Shown here in pieces: positions 10,006 to 20,011 of a stretch of DNA of 20,212 nucleotides (positions are counted from its first letter, which is position 1; each line of letters opens with the position of its first letter). Under the pieces are notes generated by a model that was not told where the DNA came from, ran no database searches, and saw only the letters and a program-made list of their open reading frames with translations. The position numbers were made by a program, and so were the translations under genes. The stretch lies in NCBI GenBank assembly GCA_003427395.1, contig BFEA01000063.1, positions 2,840,679-2,860,890 on the forward strand. The letters run 5' to 3'. Source of the stretch: Chara braunii (Eukaryota; Streptophyta; Charophyceae; Charales; Characeae).

Positions 10006-10329
10006 AATCTAAACCTAAAATAAAAATTCACTCATATCCATACCATGATATTGGAATCATATTTTTTCCATGTGGAGGAAAGAGATCTGGAAATTTCGAC
10101 AAGGGTGTTAAAGGTATATTTTGATCAATCGTAACTCAGTCTCTGAAAATCAGGTGGTAGTCCCTGCACACCTCTTCATCCTCTTCTCTCTCAACCCTAT
10201 TTTATTTGACTTGTCTCAAAGATTCCCCTTGGGCTTCCCCAAGTCAGCAACGACTAAATTCCTCAATGTGTATCCTAATTTCATTATGAGAATGTAGCTG
10301 CTGGATTTTTTCTTTTTAAAGTTCCCATT
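10006..10329 (-). other. 3' UTR of LINE element 2
   Basis: AT-rich sequence between the last ORF2 stop and the tail. No gene or structured RNA was identified. Confidence 0.5.
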
Positions 10330-12580
10330 TCATTTGATTTCTGTTTGAATTTGTTTTTTAATTGAATCAATGAATTTTTTACCATCTAACCTTGCTCCTT
10401 TCATTTCAAAGGTGCATCTTCTTAACCAAATGACCCACAACATTGCTCTTCTTCCAACAATAAATAAATTGTGGATGAATTAATTATAAGGATCTGGAAT
10501 CCAAGACTCTAGTAAGATTGTTTTCCAATTCCAGGGTCATTGCTACTGGGGGCTTAACTGTCTCTTAATCTGTTCCCACCATCTCTACAACCTGATAGTT
10601 CATGTACATTGTAAGAAAATATGCTCAATGGTTTCATGAATTGTTTTTGTCGGAAAGGCCGAAAAACAGAATTTACACCATGGCAGGATTATTCTTTTTT
10701 GTTCCAACTTAGTTCGATTTATCAACCAATCCTTCGTAGGGAGGCAACGATGTTCAATTTGTCATTGTATCGAAGCCACCTTGGTTGATTTCGATTTCAT
10801 GATTCAGAACTATTTGATTGACTTCAAATCTTCTTCACTAACATTTAGTTGTTTCATCCATCTTGTGTTTCACTCTGTTTTTCAAATTGATATGTGGTCT
10901 TAACTTATAAAGTATGAGGAGTTCTCTTATACGTTCGACCTTTTTTCATAGGTGTAGTCCAAATTCAGTTTATGGGGTCAAGGGCCAAACATGAAACGGG
11001 AGTGTTAGGTTTGAATGCCAACCATGTAGAGTTATTTTTAAGTATTCTAATCCTAAAAATATTTTCAATATTTACCCATCTAACTTCCTCTATTTCATTA
11101 GGGATGACCATATATTATCTTGAATTAATATAAATAAGGATAGAAAAACCTCATTTTTTTGATCAATTTGTAAGATATTACCTATTTGGTACGGTTGGTT
11201 GTTGATAGCACCTAATCTCCCTCCTCAAATTTTGATCCTTTTCTTAAGATTTTAATCCCGTCCAGTAGTATTAGTTCAATTATTTTTTCTAGCGCATCTT
11301 CCGTATGATGATAGTACCTTAATAAATCCTTAAGAGTTGTTGGGGAGATCCACTCATTGGTTTCCTCATTCCAAATGTCCTTAATACGTAGAATTTCCTT
11401 TTTGACCCAACCTTTCCATAGAGTGTCCATACAATGAAGAACATGACCTTGCGTATCTCTTATCCAACCATTATCACTATTGGTTAATGATGACCCCCAC
11501 TTGTCGGCCCTGGATAACCATGAATGATCCTGAAATTAGGGTTTTGAGGTCAAATTTTGTGTTTTTTTGAATTTTTGTTTTTTGCCTGTTTTTGTTTTGG
11601 ACAAGCTTTCTATGTGTCAAATTTTGTGTCATTTGGAGTATTAAAATTTGTGTTGTTAAGAATGGTGAAAATCCTGAAAATTTAATGATTTTTTTTTGGC
11701 AAAATTGCGTGAAAATGCATGTTTGACTTGCTGTTTTATATGTTCTTCATTATTGTTTTTTAGTTTTGTTTTTATAATATGTTAGTAAGAAGTGCACTCT
11801 ATACATTGGTATGAAGTTTGCTTGAAATGACCTTATGGTTTTCTTATAAATTGAGGTGAAAAATGAGGGGCCGGTTAACCATCTCTCACCATTATTGAAA
11901 AGGGGTTGCTGACATACTTCTTCCCATCTTTCTGGTGCTGTCTTATCGGGGATAGGTAACTTTCTCAATGTTCTTAAAAGATTGGGCCAAAAAGGATCCT
12001 TACCGAGGTTAATTTTTGTTACAAGGTGACCTGAAGTAACTTAGTCATTTAGAGTTTCTATGGATTTTCTACGGATAGTCCAAAATTTATTTCTAGCCAT
12101 GTTATTGGGTCTATTTTATCAAAAGTTTCAGGGGCAATACGTCTAATTTATTCCCAGGCTAACTCACCTCACAAAGTTTCCGGATTGAAGAGTGATCTTT
12201 TAATCCATTGAACGGAGAGTCATTTCTTGTAAAGATGGGTCAATAATCCCCAAACCCACTTGAAACTTTGATTGAATCACTGTTTGTCGGGCTACTCTAC
12301 TAATATTTCTACTTTCGTGATTTCCTCTCCATAGGAATGTCACTACTTGTCTCTTAAGTGTTTTGAGTGTCGTTTTATTCATTGCCTACATTGCAAACTT
12401 GTACCATATTGAGGTTAATACTACATTATTAATGACTAGGGAACGACCTATAATAGAGGTATGTTTGTCTTGCCATACGTCCAATTTTATATGAGCTTGT
12501 TGAGCGATCCATTCATTATTAGTAGATGGTTTCCCTTCTACCAATAGAGATATTCCTAGGAATCTGCCAGGGGTATCCAA
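10330..12580 (-). pseudogene. LINE element 2 ORF2: thumb and C-terminal Cys-His region
   Basis: Read leftward. GRFLGISLLVEGKP (from 12570) and GRSLVINNVVLTSIWYKFAM (to 12386) are the post-RT thumb. Then come FLWRGN and VGLGIIDPSLQEMTLRS (near 12215-12265). QQPLFNNGERW near 11890 matches SQPLFENPKI of element 1. KGWVKKEILRIKDIWNEETN (near 11370-11420) is the usual RIxDIW segment. A Cys-His motif, C-x2-C-x14-H-x4-C (WCKFC to EHIFLQC, 10606-10677), is the zf-RVT-like module and appears intact. WVIWLRRCTFEMKGARLDGK resembles the closing helix. The stop is TGA 10330-10332. Frames change several times, and an AT-rich insert interrupts it at about 11525-11770. Confidence 0.8.
11525..11770. repeat. 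AT-rich insert within element 2 ORF2
   Basis: Coding similarity to the C-terminal region is clear on both sides (SWLSRADKWGSS ending near 11520; TGPSFFTSIYK near 11855), but this stretch has none. It is very T-rich on the plus strand and carries TCAAATTTTGTGT twice (11550-11562 and 11617-11629). It may be a short inserted element or diverged filler. No terminal repeats or target duplication could be defined. Confidence 0.4.
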
Positions 12581-13270
12581 TGGGAGCCATTTGATTTTTG
12601 GTTGTTCTGGGGATCTGACCCCCTGATGTTATTCATCATTCTTTGCATTGCTGTTAAATTTTCATGTGAGGCGTTTACCATAAGTGATAGGTCGTCTGCA
12701 AAAAGTGAGCAAACTGGGATTGCCTCCTCTGGAATTGATGTAACCTTGATTTGTTTGATGTCTTTCGCGAGTGCCTCCATAATGATAACGAAAAGGTAGG
12801 GTGCAATTTAATCATCTGCCTTACGAATCTATGTAATGAAATTGGTGGAGCGATATTACCATTTACCATTACTCTAGTTGTGGCATTATGATGTAAAATT
12901 CCAATCCATTTTCTGAAACCAGGACCAAAATTGAATTTTTCCAAACATTTATCCAGAACAGTCAGCGTGATCATATGCTTTATACGTAATTTGACCATTG
13001 AAAATAATATTGCATCCATTGCCCCTTTCGTAAGGTATTTCCTAGGTTTCCCCCTGATTCTAAATCCTTGCCAACAATATTCCATTTGATTAGTTAATTG
13101 ATTTTCTAATTCCTGTATTTCCTGGCTAATTGCTCTAGAAGTTTCATGTTTTCTGACTCAGTTTCTTGATATTGTAGTTGTTCGATACGCTCTAGAATTC
13201 GCATATCATTTAAATGACGTTCTTTAGCTAGCATCTTCGAGTATTCATTGCATTTACTCCATAGAAAGAC
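12556..13270 (-). pseudogene. LINE element 2 ORF2: linker and internally deleted RT
   Basis: Read leftward. A coiled linker (SKCNEYSKMLAKERHLNDMR, then ILERIEQLQYQETE) is followed by GFRIRGKPRKYLTKGA. From there the frame passes almost directly to the first palm motif, so the RT fingers, normally over 100 residues, are missing. The first catalytic motif is ruined: one frame gives FSMVKLRIKHM and the neighbouring frame gives FNGQITYKAYDH, with Gly where the catalytic Asp should be. LEKFNFGPGFRKWIGILHHN and TRVMVNG follow. The QGCPLSPLLF box is eroded by a frame change near 12810, leaving APYLFVIIMEAL. SLFADDLSLM (FADD near 12691-12705) keeps the two catalytic Asp of the palm. Confidence 0.85.
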
Positions 13271-13419
13271 TAGGCCGTTGTTGAACCATATAATGTCATT
13301 TCCTATGTGGTCCCTTTGGTTCTTCCGGAATTTCTACACATATTTTAGATAAATTTTAAAATTTCATTATTTAGATGGGATGTATTAAGTTTGTAGTAGC
13401 AACTTCCTTGATTTGTTTT

Positions 13420-14270
13420 TTTGTTAAATGATAATAGCTACGCACATAGTATGATCAAGACCAGGAAAAGAGCTACGTGAGAATATTTCAGCCACTTGTA
13501 ATGCCCCTTGCATTTCTTCGGATGCCAATATGAGATTATTATGGAATTTGATATTCTCTACTATTCTGTCCTAATTGACCCTTTCTAAAACATGTAAACG
13601 ACGTAAAGGTGGGATTAATCCGCCTCTATGTGTCAAAAAAAGTCATTGCTTGGCTGAGATTGACTATCATTAACTCATCAGGTTCTATGTATGGGGGACA
13701 AGGAGAGGGAAGGCGTCATCGGTCTAAGTGCCGATTAAGGATCGTATTGAAATCTCTTGCAATGATAACTGAAATTTCAACTAGTAGGCGTGCATGGAGG
13801 GATTCAAAGAAAACTTGTCAATTTCCAACTTCATTGGGTGCATAGACGCAAAGTATACTGACTACTTCTATTTCAAGCACTGCTAGTATATATGCCCAAC
13901 GTCCTTCCATTCAGTCTACTTCCCAGTTTAGTATTTTCACTTTGGAGTCAGGGCGGATCCATATAGTCACTCCAACACTACTTGGTCTAGGAGCATGAGC
14001 TCTATAGGCCTGATGTGGCCATATCTCCTTATGAACATGATGATGCGTCTCTGTATCCATGACATGAGTTTCCTGAATACGGATTACATCCGACCATTTT
14101 TTTCCTTCTATCCCTTTTAACTAATAATAAATTGCTTGTCTTTTTGTCATCTTAGCTGAAGCCAGTCCATCTACATTAATTGATCGGATATCCAAGTTTG
14201 CATTTCGCTTAATTGTTTTCCATACTTTATCTTTGTTGTACAAAGCTTCTATTATCTTAAATTCCGCCAT
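13420..14270 (-). pseudogene. LINE element 2 ORF2: APE-type endonuclease domain
   Basis: The first methionine (14268-14270) directly follows an in-frame TGA and starts MAEFKIIEALYNKDKVWKT. Conserved motifs in order are SINVDGL (14163-14183), IQETHV (14061-14078), VYAPNE (13830-13847), RDFNTIL for the GDFN box (about 13737-13757), FDT then TAG where Trp is expected (13626-13628) followed by RRINPTFT, and PGLDHT (about 13450-13470) for the terminal Asp-His pair. The frame is kept from 14270 to about 13610 with only nonsense changes, then shifts. Stops include TGA 13911-13913, TGA 13818-13820 and TAG 13626-13628. The nicking enzyme is recognisable but inactive as it stands. Confidence 0.88.
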
Positions 14271-14408
14271 TCATTCCAAAAGTGAAAGAACAATTAATTA
14301 AAAATGTCTTACAATATCTTCAAATTTCCACAATTTGGAGTCTCTGGACGGATGCGGACCAATAATAAGATTAGGATATTAATGCTTAATTGTGGCTTAC
14401 AGACTTTG

Positions 14409-16892
14409 TCAGGATCCACAGTCTAACAGTCCTCCCACTTCTAAAATTTCATTCCTCAACAATCTCACCAAGAGAGTGATCACCTCTGACTCTGAGCATA
14501 ATTTGTTTACCTTGATTTTCAAGAGTTGTATTTCCTTGAGTATGTCACATCCAAACCAACAGAGGTCTTCTTGATTGGAGGCTTCATACTTTAAATACAC
14601 ATCTCTCTCTGCAATTCTGTTTGGTTCGGCGGTTAACATGAGAGATGCTAGAAAACCAGGTGGATATTGCTCTTTACTAAACTTCATTACTTCAAGTCTA
14701 ATCAATGATTCTCCTACTTTGCCCCCGTTGAACATGGATAATGCAAGGGAGGGAGATTTGATTCCCTTCGGCGTGACTTATCCATATGCTGCATCAGGAG
14801 GCTCAGATAACCGCACCTCTCATAATCCTTCTTTGAATCTTACTGGAAGGATAATTATACCTAACTTTAATGTGAAGCTCTCCCTAAGCCCTTTTGTCCA
14901 GACTTGTCTTAACTTTTGTCTCTTACTAGTAAGTTCCGTTGTTGACGAGAGCAAAGGGCGTGTTTTCAATATTTTTTTATCTTCCTCTCCGAATCCATCA
15001 AGATTTTCAAACTCATCTGATTCCTCTTATTGTAAGTCTTCTGTAAGATCTATTACTTGAGATTGCAACCTGATTTCTTGATCTGAGTTTGCATGTACTT
15101 TCTTTTGACTCTCTCGACAGTCTGTGGTTTGTGTTTTTTCCAGCAGACTCTTTTTAATTTGCACATATTTTTTTCCGCCCGTTATTCCTGAAATAACTTC
15201 AGTCGAAAGTATTGCCTTGTGATTTGGATTGGCTGATTCGGACAATTCTCGAGGGGCTATGTCCTGAACTGGCTGAACTAGGTGAACCGGAATAAAAGAC
15301 AAGGTAAGGACAGAGCTCTGCTCCACATTTTCTGAGCTGGTCTGTCTACTATTCTCACTGTTGTTATTCAACAAGGAGCCATTGGAATCATTGGAGTAAA
15401 CTATCTACCCATGAGTCACATGTGCCAAAAATGTCACTGGTGCCACAGGTGCCCCGTCATATGATCTAGTCACAGGTGTGAAATGTGTCACAGGTGTCAC
15501 AACAACTCTGTATTCAACTGGGTGTATCTGGACAGAAGACAGGGCAAGGACCAAGTTCTGCTCTACAGTCTCTGAGCTGGTTTATCTACTCTTCTCACTA
15601 TTGATGTTCACCAAGGAGCCATTGAAATCATTGAGGAAGACAGTTTCTGCAAAAGCCACAGGTGCCACAACACATATCTCAGTTCCTGTCTCCGCTTGCG
15701 TCACAGTGTGTGTTACGATTTTCGTGTTCTGCTGGTTGGACACTGAGAAGTTGGATACCAATACCGGATTTCTTGATGGAATATTGTTAGCGCTGTGTAT
15801 TTCAAACAAAGACTCTACAGGCTTCGCACCCGTTTTCCTTTCGTCGCTCAGGGAAGCGACATGGTTTACTTTATTTCTACGGTGATCTCTCACCAATTCT
15901 TTTTTATTTTATTTTAAATTGAGCATTTCTTTTATATCTTGTTTTCTTCGGTGTTTCCATGTTTGTCTGCCCAAGGATGTCTTGTGACCAGCGTTTGGCA
16001 ACAATGTGCTTTTTCTTATTTTCTTTCCTCCACTATTCTGTTGTGTCTGGCCTTTCTTTCTTGCAAGTTCCTTGAGTTTTCCCACCTTCTTGGTCTTGTA
16101 TACCACACCCATCAGAAACTGTGCATCAGACTGAGAGTTTTGCCAACTCTCAACCAACCGAGACTGACTTTCTTGTGTGTTCAACAAGGTGTTTTGCTGG
16201 TTCTGCAAGAATAAAGGTTGATGTTCTTGTTGGGAGCTCAACGTATGGTTTTGACCAGGGTGCACAGTCTGGAATCGCTTGATAACTATGGATAAAATAC
16301 TGTTGCAAATGTTCACCCAATCAGAACCCGGCGGTGATCCATATTGTATAACCATTTTCAGGCTATCGCTACTAGCAAGCATAACCATTAACTGATCATG
16401 CATGTGTTGCCAGACTGTTTGTGTCAATTTGGGTAGTTTCACTTTCAGGTTGCACAAAACCCAATCTGCCAATTTCTTTAGCTCTATGTATAGGTCCAAT
16501 ATCACTTCTGAGTTGTCCCCGATAGGGACCATTGTAGTGGGTGGAGTCACAACCACGTCAACTGGGGCTTTCTCCACTTCCATCGGCTCAAGACCAAAAG
16601 CATCCTTGAAGTGTTCCTCCTCCATTGGGACAGTATTTGCTACCGCGGTTGTATTACTGCCTTCCTTTGTTAGCTGTTGATTTTTCTTTTGCTTTGTGTC
16701 TCGGATCTTATTATCCTGATTGTGTTGATTTATTTGTTCCTTCTGTTGGGAGTAGTCTTTCTGCTGGTTTGCTATTCTTTTCTTTACCACCCTCCATTCC
16801 ATCTCCGAAGCGTGTTCATTTTTGGAAATGTAATCCGTCGGAGATGAGCCAATCGATTTTCCTCCTATTTCCACTTGTTCTGTTCTGCTCAT
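14409..16892 (-). pseudogene. LINE element 2 ORF1b: long second frame, unknown function
   Basis: A single frame of about 828 codons runs from ATG at 16892 to TGA at 14409-14411. The first 327 codons are intact to TAA 15909-15911. The rest stays in the same frame through TAA 15582, TAG 15405, TAA 15027, TGA 14820 and TAA 14778. The N-terminal part is polar and Gln/Asn-rich (QQKDYSQQKEQINQHNQDNK) and then has a helical stretch (LYIELKKLADWVLCNLKVKL). The centre carries an 80-codon duplication and Thr-Pro-Val-rich stretches. The end is charged and helical. No domain is recognised. Its ATG overlaps the stop of the upstream zinc-knuckle frame as ATGA (16889-16892). It may be a separate ORF, or the C-terminal half of one ORF1 split by a frameshift; the latter is the simpler reading. 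Confidence 0.55.
15265..15720 (-). repeat. 80-codon tandem duplication in ORF1b
   Basis: Two copies lie exactly 240 bases apart (AAGGAGCC at 15373 and 15613). Their translations match: NDSNGSLLNNNSENSR against NDFNGSLVNINSEKSR, then TSSENVEQ against TSSETVEQ. Between and beside them are degenerate CACAGGTGYCAC words (about 15415-15505 and 15655-15675) that encode Thr-Pro-Val-Thr and Ala-Pro-Val-Ala stretches. The codon-multiple spacing suggests the duplication arose, or was kept, while the frame was translated. Confidence 0.85.
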
Positions 16893-18746
16893 GGTTCCTT
16901 CCTTCGTTCTTTCAGGAGTGCAGTGGTCTGCATGTTGTCCTTTTTTTCTTTTCCTTTTTTATTAATTACGTCCTCCTCGATTGTAGAAGAAGATGCAGAC
17001 TCAGATGTGGAACCAGTGGTTGGGCTTGCCCTTGGCAGGCCAACAAATTCAGAGGTCCCATCATGCTTAGTCCCATTGTGAGACTGAGCCTTGTGGGACT
17101 TCTGGGGGTAATGGAGTTGACCTCCTTTCTCCATTCTAATCCGTTGTGGTTGAGGGGTTGGGATCCAGTCCGCTGGTGGGCGGGAGGATTTGCGGAAGTC
17201 TCCTCTCACTTCCCAGCACCATCCGATTGGTTGACCCATTGTGTTAAGATCATCGATGTAGACCCATCCCTCATATCCAGGTTTCGTGGGTAGCCATTTG
17301 TGCATTTTTAACGGGTCTTTCTTCAATTTTTGTCCGGCTGGAACAGCATGCTGTGGATGTAAGGGACAAACAAATTTCGTACTAAGATGCCCGTATGCTT
17401 TACACTTAAAGCACCATGGGCGGAACTTGAACTCTTCCTCCCATCTTGAAAGGGATAATGTCATTCCGAAGGAATGGTTGATCCTTTTGCAATCCAGCGC
17501 TAACATCAAGTAGTCATCTCTTTTGGCGACATATGCAGGCGGTGGATCAATTAAATCTACGATTTTGAACTGTTGTCCAAAATCATGAATAAGAGCCGCT
17601 TGCACTTCAATCGGGATGTGTCGTAATTCTACCCAGTAGTAGTCTTTCATTAGCTGTTCTCTCTTCTCCTCCGGTCCCACCTTCTTGGGAAGCCATGGGT
17701 AAATTCTTACTTCAGACCTATCCCAATACAATTTCTTCCACCCATCCATCTGTCTTTTGTCCTCTGCAAACAAGCAAAGCAAAGTGAAAATTGTCGATGA
17801 GACTGGCTGAATCAGAAAAAATTCGAACACAGCCTCCAGACTTTTCATCATTGATTCTAATTTCTTGCATAGCCACTTAATCTTGTCATTGATTGATTTG
17901 TACGCATTTTCATCATAGAAGATTCAATTACTTGCGTGTTTGGTGTAAACCGCATCCCAATGCGCTAGCTTGTCTGTAGGATATGATTTCATCAGCGTTT
18001 TTCTTCCTCCTTGTTCAATTACAAGCTGAAGAAGAAAGGTTTTTGAGGGGAACCTTGAGTCCATTTGTCGGTGCACAAGGGGAGCCGATCGACGGCCTCC
18101 TGATGTTGAGTGTTTTATCTTGAAGAGATTCCCTGACCCAAGTTGGCTGAGTGGACTTAGACTCTCCCTGCATTTTCCCATTGGTGGAGTGCGTGCTTCG
18201 AGAATCTGAAGATGGTGTGGAATCATCTGTTGCATTTTGCTTTGCTTGGATTACGTGATTGAACTTTGCTACTCTTTCTGCCTCTGTTAAAATTTCCTTG
18301 TCTTCATCCTGTCTCTCTTCTCCCTCATTCCTTTCGATCATCATTAGATCCACATATTTCCTTTCAACTGTTTGCTGACTTGTGAGGACAATTCGTCCCG
18401 CTTGTCCCGCTTGTCCCGCTTGTCCTACCTCAGTCATGTCCAACTTTGAGCTTTCCTTGCTCATCTGTGTCTAGGATCCCATTCCCGCCGTGTTGTTCGT
18501 GAAGACCTCCTTCATTTTTCCCATTAACGAAATTTTATTTCCACCTTGTGATTGGTCATGTTGAAATTTATTTGGTTTTTCCTTTCTGTCCTTTATTTGT
18601 GGAAAATTGTTGATTCTGGTCCTTTTATTACCAGCAGGACGTGCATAGGCTGATAACCCCAGTTGCTGAAAGAGCGTGTGTTTCATCGCCCCCTGATAAA
18701 ACAGGAGAGAGTCGGGTCCTCTCGCACATCTGAATGCCATCTTCAT
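16889..18746 (-). pseudogene. LINE element 2 ORF1a: DUF4283-like protein with zinc knuckle
   Basis: The RNA-binding ORF1 product of the element. Its first part (18746-18015, with TAG at 18471-18473) is polar and charged and includes a short Gly-Gln-Ala repeat. After a frame change near 18020 and a stop near 17924, an intact 320-codon frame runs from 17851 to 16889. That frame has the layout of plant L1 ORF1: a DUF4283-like alpha/beta region (VRIYPWLPKK, YYWVELRHIPIEVQAALIHD, DDYLMLALDC), then CFKCKAYGHLSTKFVC (17366-17413), then a basic, Ser/Thr/Pro-rich tail. The knuckle spacing is C-x2-C-x4-H-x6-C, two residues longer than the classic C-x2-C-x4-H-x4-C. Its stop overlaps the next ATG. Assignment rests on this pattern, not on a search. 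Confidence 0.75.
18394..18427 (-). repeat. 9-bp tandem repeat encoding Gly-Gln-Ala
   Basis: Nearly four copies of CTTGTCCCG on the plus strand encode VGQAGQAGQAG in ORF1a. It is a small in-frame expansion, a further sign that this region was once translated. Confidence 0.85.
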
Positions 18747-18749
18747 TTC

Positions 18750-19190
18750 TTTCGACCAGACAGACTATCGTAGTGCGTAGAGATGGCCGACAGATGGCCA
18801 AAAGGTAAAAAAGCAAGGAATGGGGAAATCCTGTAGAAAAGAGTTAGAGTGGTAAACTGCGATAGAGTAAGGGAGGGTCAAATGACATGTGGGTGAAGAT
18901 CACAAATTCAAAAGGCAGATTCTGGATAAAGTAAGGAAAAAAAATGAAAATAAGAGAGTAAGAAAGTAAGAGAATAAGAGAAAAGAAACTGTGAGGACAC
19001 CCAGTGGAGAAGCGGATAGGGAGTATGCGAGGTTGAGGGAGAGAGACTCACAGTTAAAAAAGTGGAACTACGGAAGTGAGGGAGAGTGAGAGGTGTCAGG
19101 AAGGGTGTGACTGAGAAATGTCACACTTCAACCAGGGTGATTTCTAGAATAATCCACTCTACCAGGGAATCCTTATTTTCATTTCCTGTT
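18750..19190. other. Purine-rich stretch, probable 5' leader of element 2
   Basis: No credible gene is seen. From about 18936 to 19100 the plus strand is strongly purine-rich (AGAGAATAAGAGAAAAGAAA near 18969), so the element-2 strand is pyrimidine-rich here. Whether it belongs to the element or to the flank is unknown. Confidence 0.35.
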
Positions 19191-19230
19191 CTTTTGTTCT
19201 TTTGATCTTTTGACCTTTTGATCTTTTGAT
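19191..19230. repeat. 8-bp tandem repeat, five copies
   Basis: Five consecutive units of CTTTTGAT with single-base variants (CTTTTGTT, CTTTTGAT, CTTTTGAC, CTTTTGAT, CTTTTGAT). It lies just outside the supposed 5' end of element 2. Confidence 0.9.
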
Positions 19231-19966
19231 CACGGGATAACTTATAGTACGTTTAGCCAGTAAATGATGAATTCTTGTTGATTTGTCTAATTCATTATCT
19301 GCCATTGTGCCTGGCTTTGGGAAATCCCTCAGGGCTAAATGTAAATGGGAAGGTGGATGGTAGGGATATAGAGGATGAGATGAGGCCAGGAGAGATCAAC
19401 CTGAAAATTTATTGAAATCTTGCTTCCGTGGAGAAGACCATAAATTCCCCTGCTGCCTCCGTTATTTCTTGCACTGTGTGCTTGCGCTATCCTTTCACTT
19501 TCTGACAACATTCTTCCTTCTTCTGTTCACTCCTTTTTTAGATATCAATGTGTTTTCCACTTCAATCCCTTCCACCCTCTCTTCCTCATGTCATCCTTTG
19601 ACCATGCAGATCACTCCTGCTTTTGCTCTTACAAACCCTAGTAGATTTCATAATGCCACTTCATCTTCCCCTCTCTGTTTGGTATTGCCAGCCGATCTCT
19701 TTCCAAAAATGTTGACATCGCTGTAATGATAACTCACTCATCCGCCATCTTGAGTAGATCAACGAATCCTTGTCTTCATGTTTCTGATGCGGAGGTCCAC
19801 TGAATCTGAGAACCGTAATTTCCAGCCTTACAGTTTTGAGTCTAAAAGTAGTTAGCAATCACCGTACTGACCTCCTTAGCCCCCCACCGCCTGAAGACAC
19901 TGGCCTCTACAAAAGCTGTTGGAAGGCTATTTGTGATTCATCCCTTCTATTCCAATTGTGACATGA
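19231..19966. other. Spacer, nothing recognised
   Basis: Both strands contain only short or hydrophobic chance frames, such as the pyrimidine-derived Leu/Phe/Ser-rich frame at 19412-19726. No domain, RNA gene or repeat family is recognised. Confidence 0.4.
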
Positions 19967-20011
19967 CTTGACCTAATACATAGAACGCCACGTCCAACTA
20001 GGAGGCAAAGA

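Larger units (their letters stand above)
9985..18800 (-). mobile_element. LINE element 2, L1-type, degenerate, minus strand
   Basis: A second, distinct non-LTR retrotransposon of nearly 9 kb, read right to left: ORF1a with zinc knuckle, ORF1b with internal repeats, endonuclease, partial RT, thumb, C-terminal Cys-His motif, 3' UTR and an A/CAA-rich tail. Diagnostic peptides are CFKCKAYGHLSTKFVC, SINVDGL, IQETH, VYAPNE, RDFNTIL, PGLDH, SLFADDLSLM, GRSLVINNVVL and EHIFLQC. The 5' edge is placed loosely past the first ORF1a methionine (18746); no target-site duplication was found. It is more AT-rich than element 1 and differs in ORF1 type, so the two are not copies of one family. Confidence 0.85.

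Noticed and set aside
15342-15584. Alternative genetic code with TAA or TAG as Gln
   Set aside because: One repeat unit has CAG where the other has TAA, but at conserved LINE positions the stops replace Trp or Arg and all three stop codons occur. Decay explains this better.
15410-15680. CRISPR-like array from the repeated CACAGGTG words
   Set aside because: The words are irregularly spaced, degenerate and inside a coding relic of a eukaryotic retrotransposon.
15478-15885. 135-codon plus-strand frame
   Set aside because: It is the antisense of the duplicated ORF1b segment, whose minus-strand frame shows protein-level repeat conservation.
16625-17293. 222-codon plus-strand frame with hydrophobic segments
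   Set aside because: It lies antisense to the zinc-knuckle ORF1a and ORF1b of element 2 and has no recognisable content.
19412-19726. Leu/Phe/Ser-rich frame that could look like a membrane protein
   Set aside because: The composition follows from a pyrimidine-rich stretch; there is no domain, context or clear signal.
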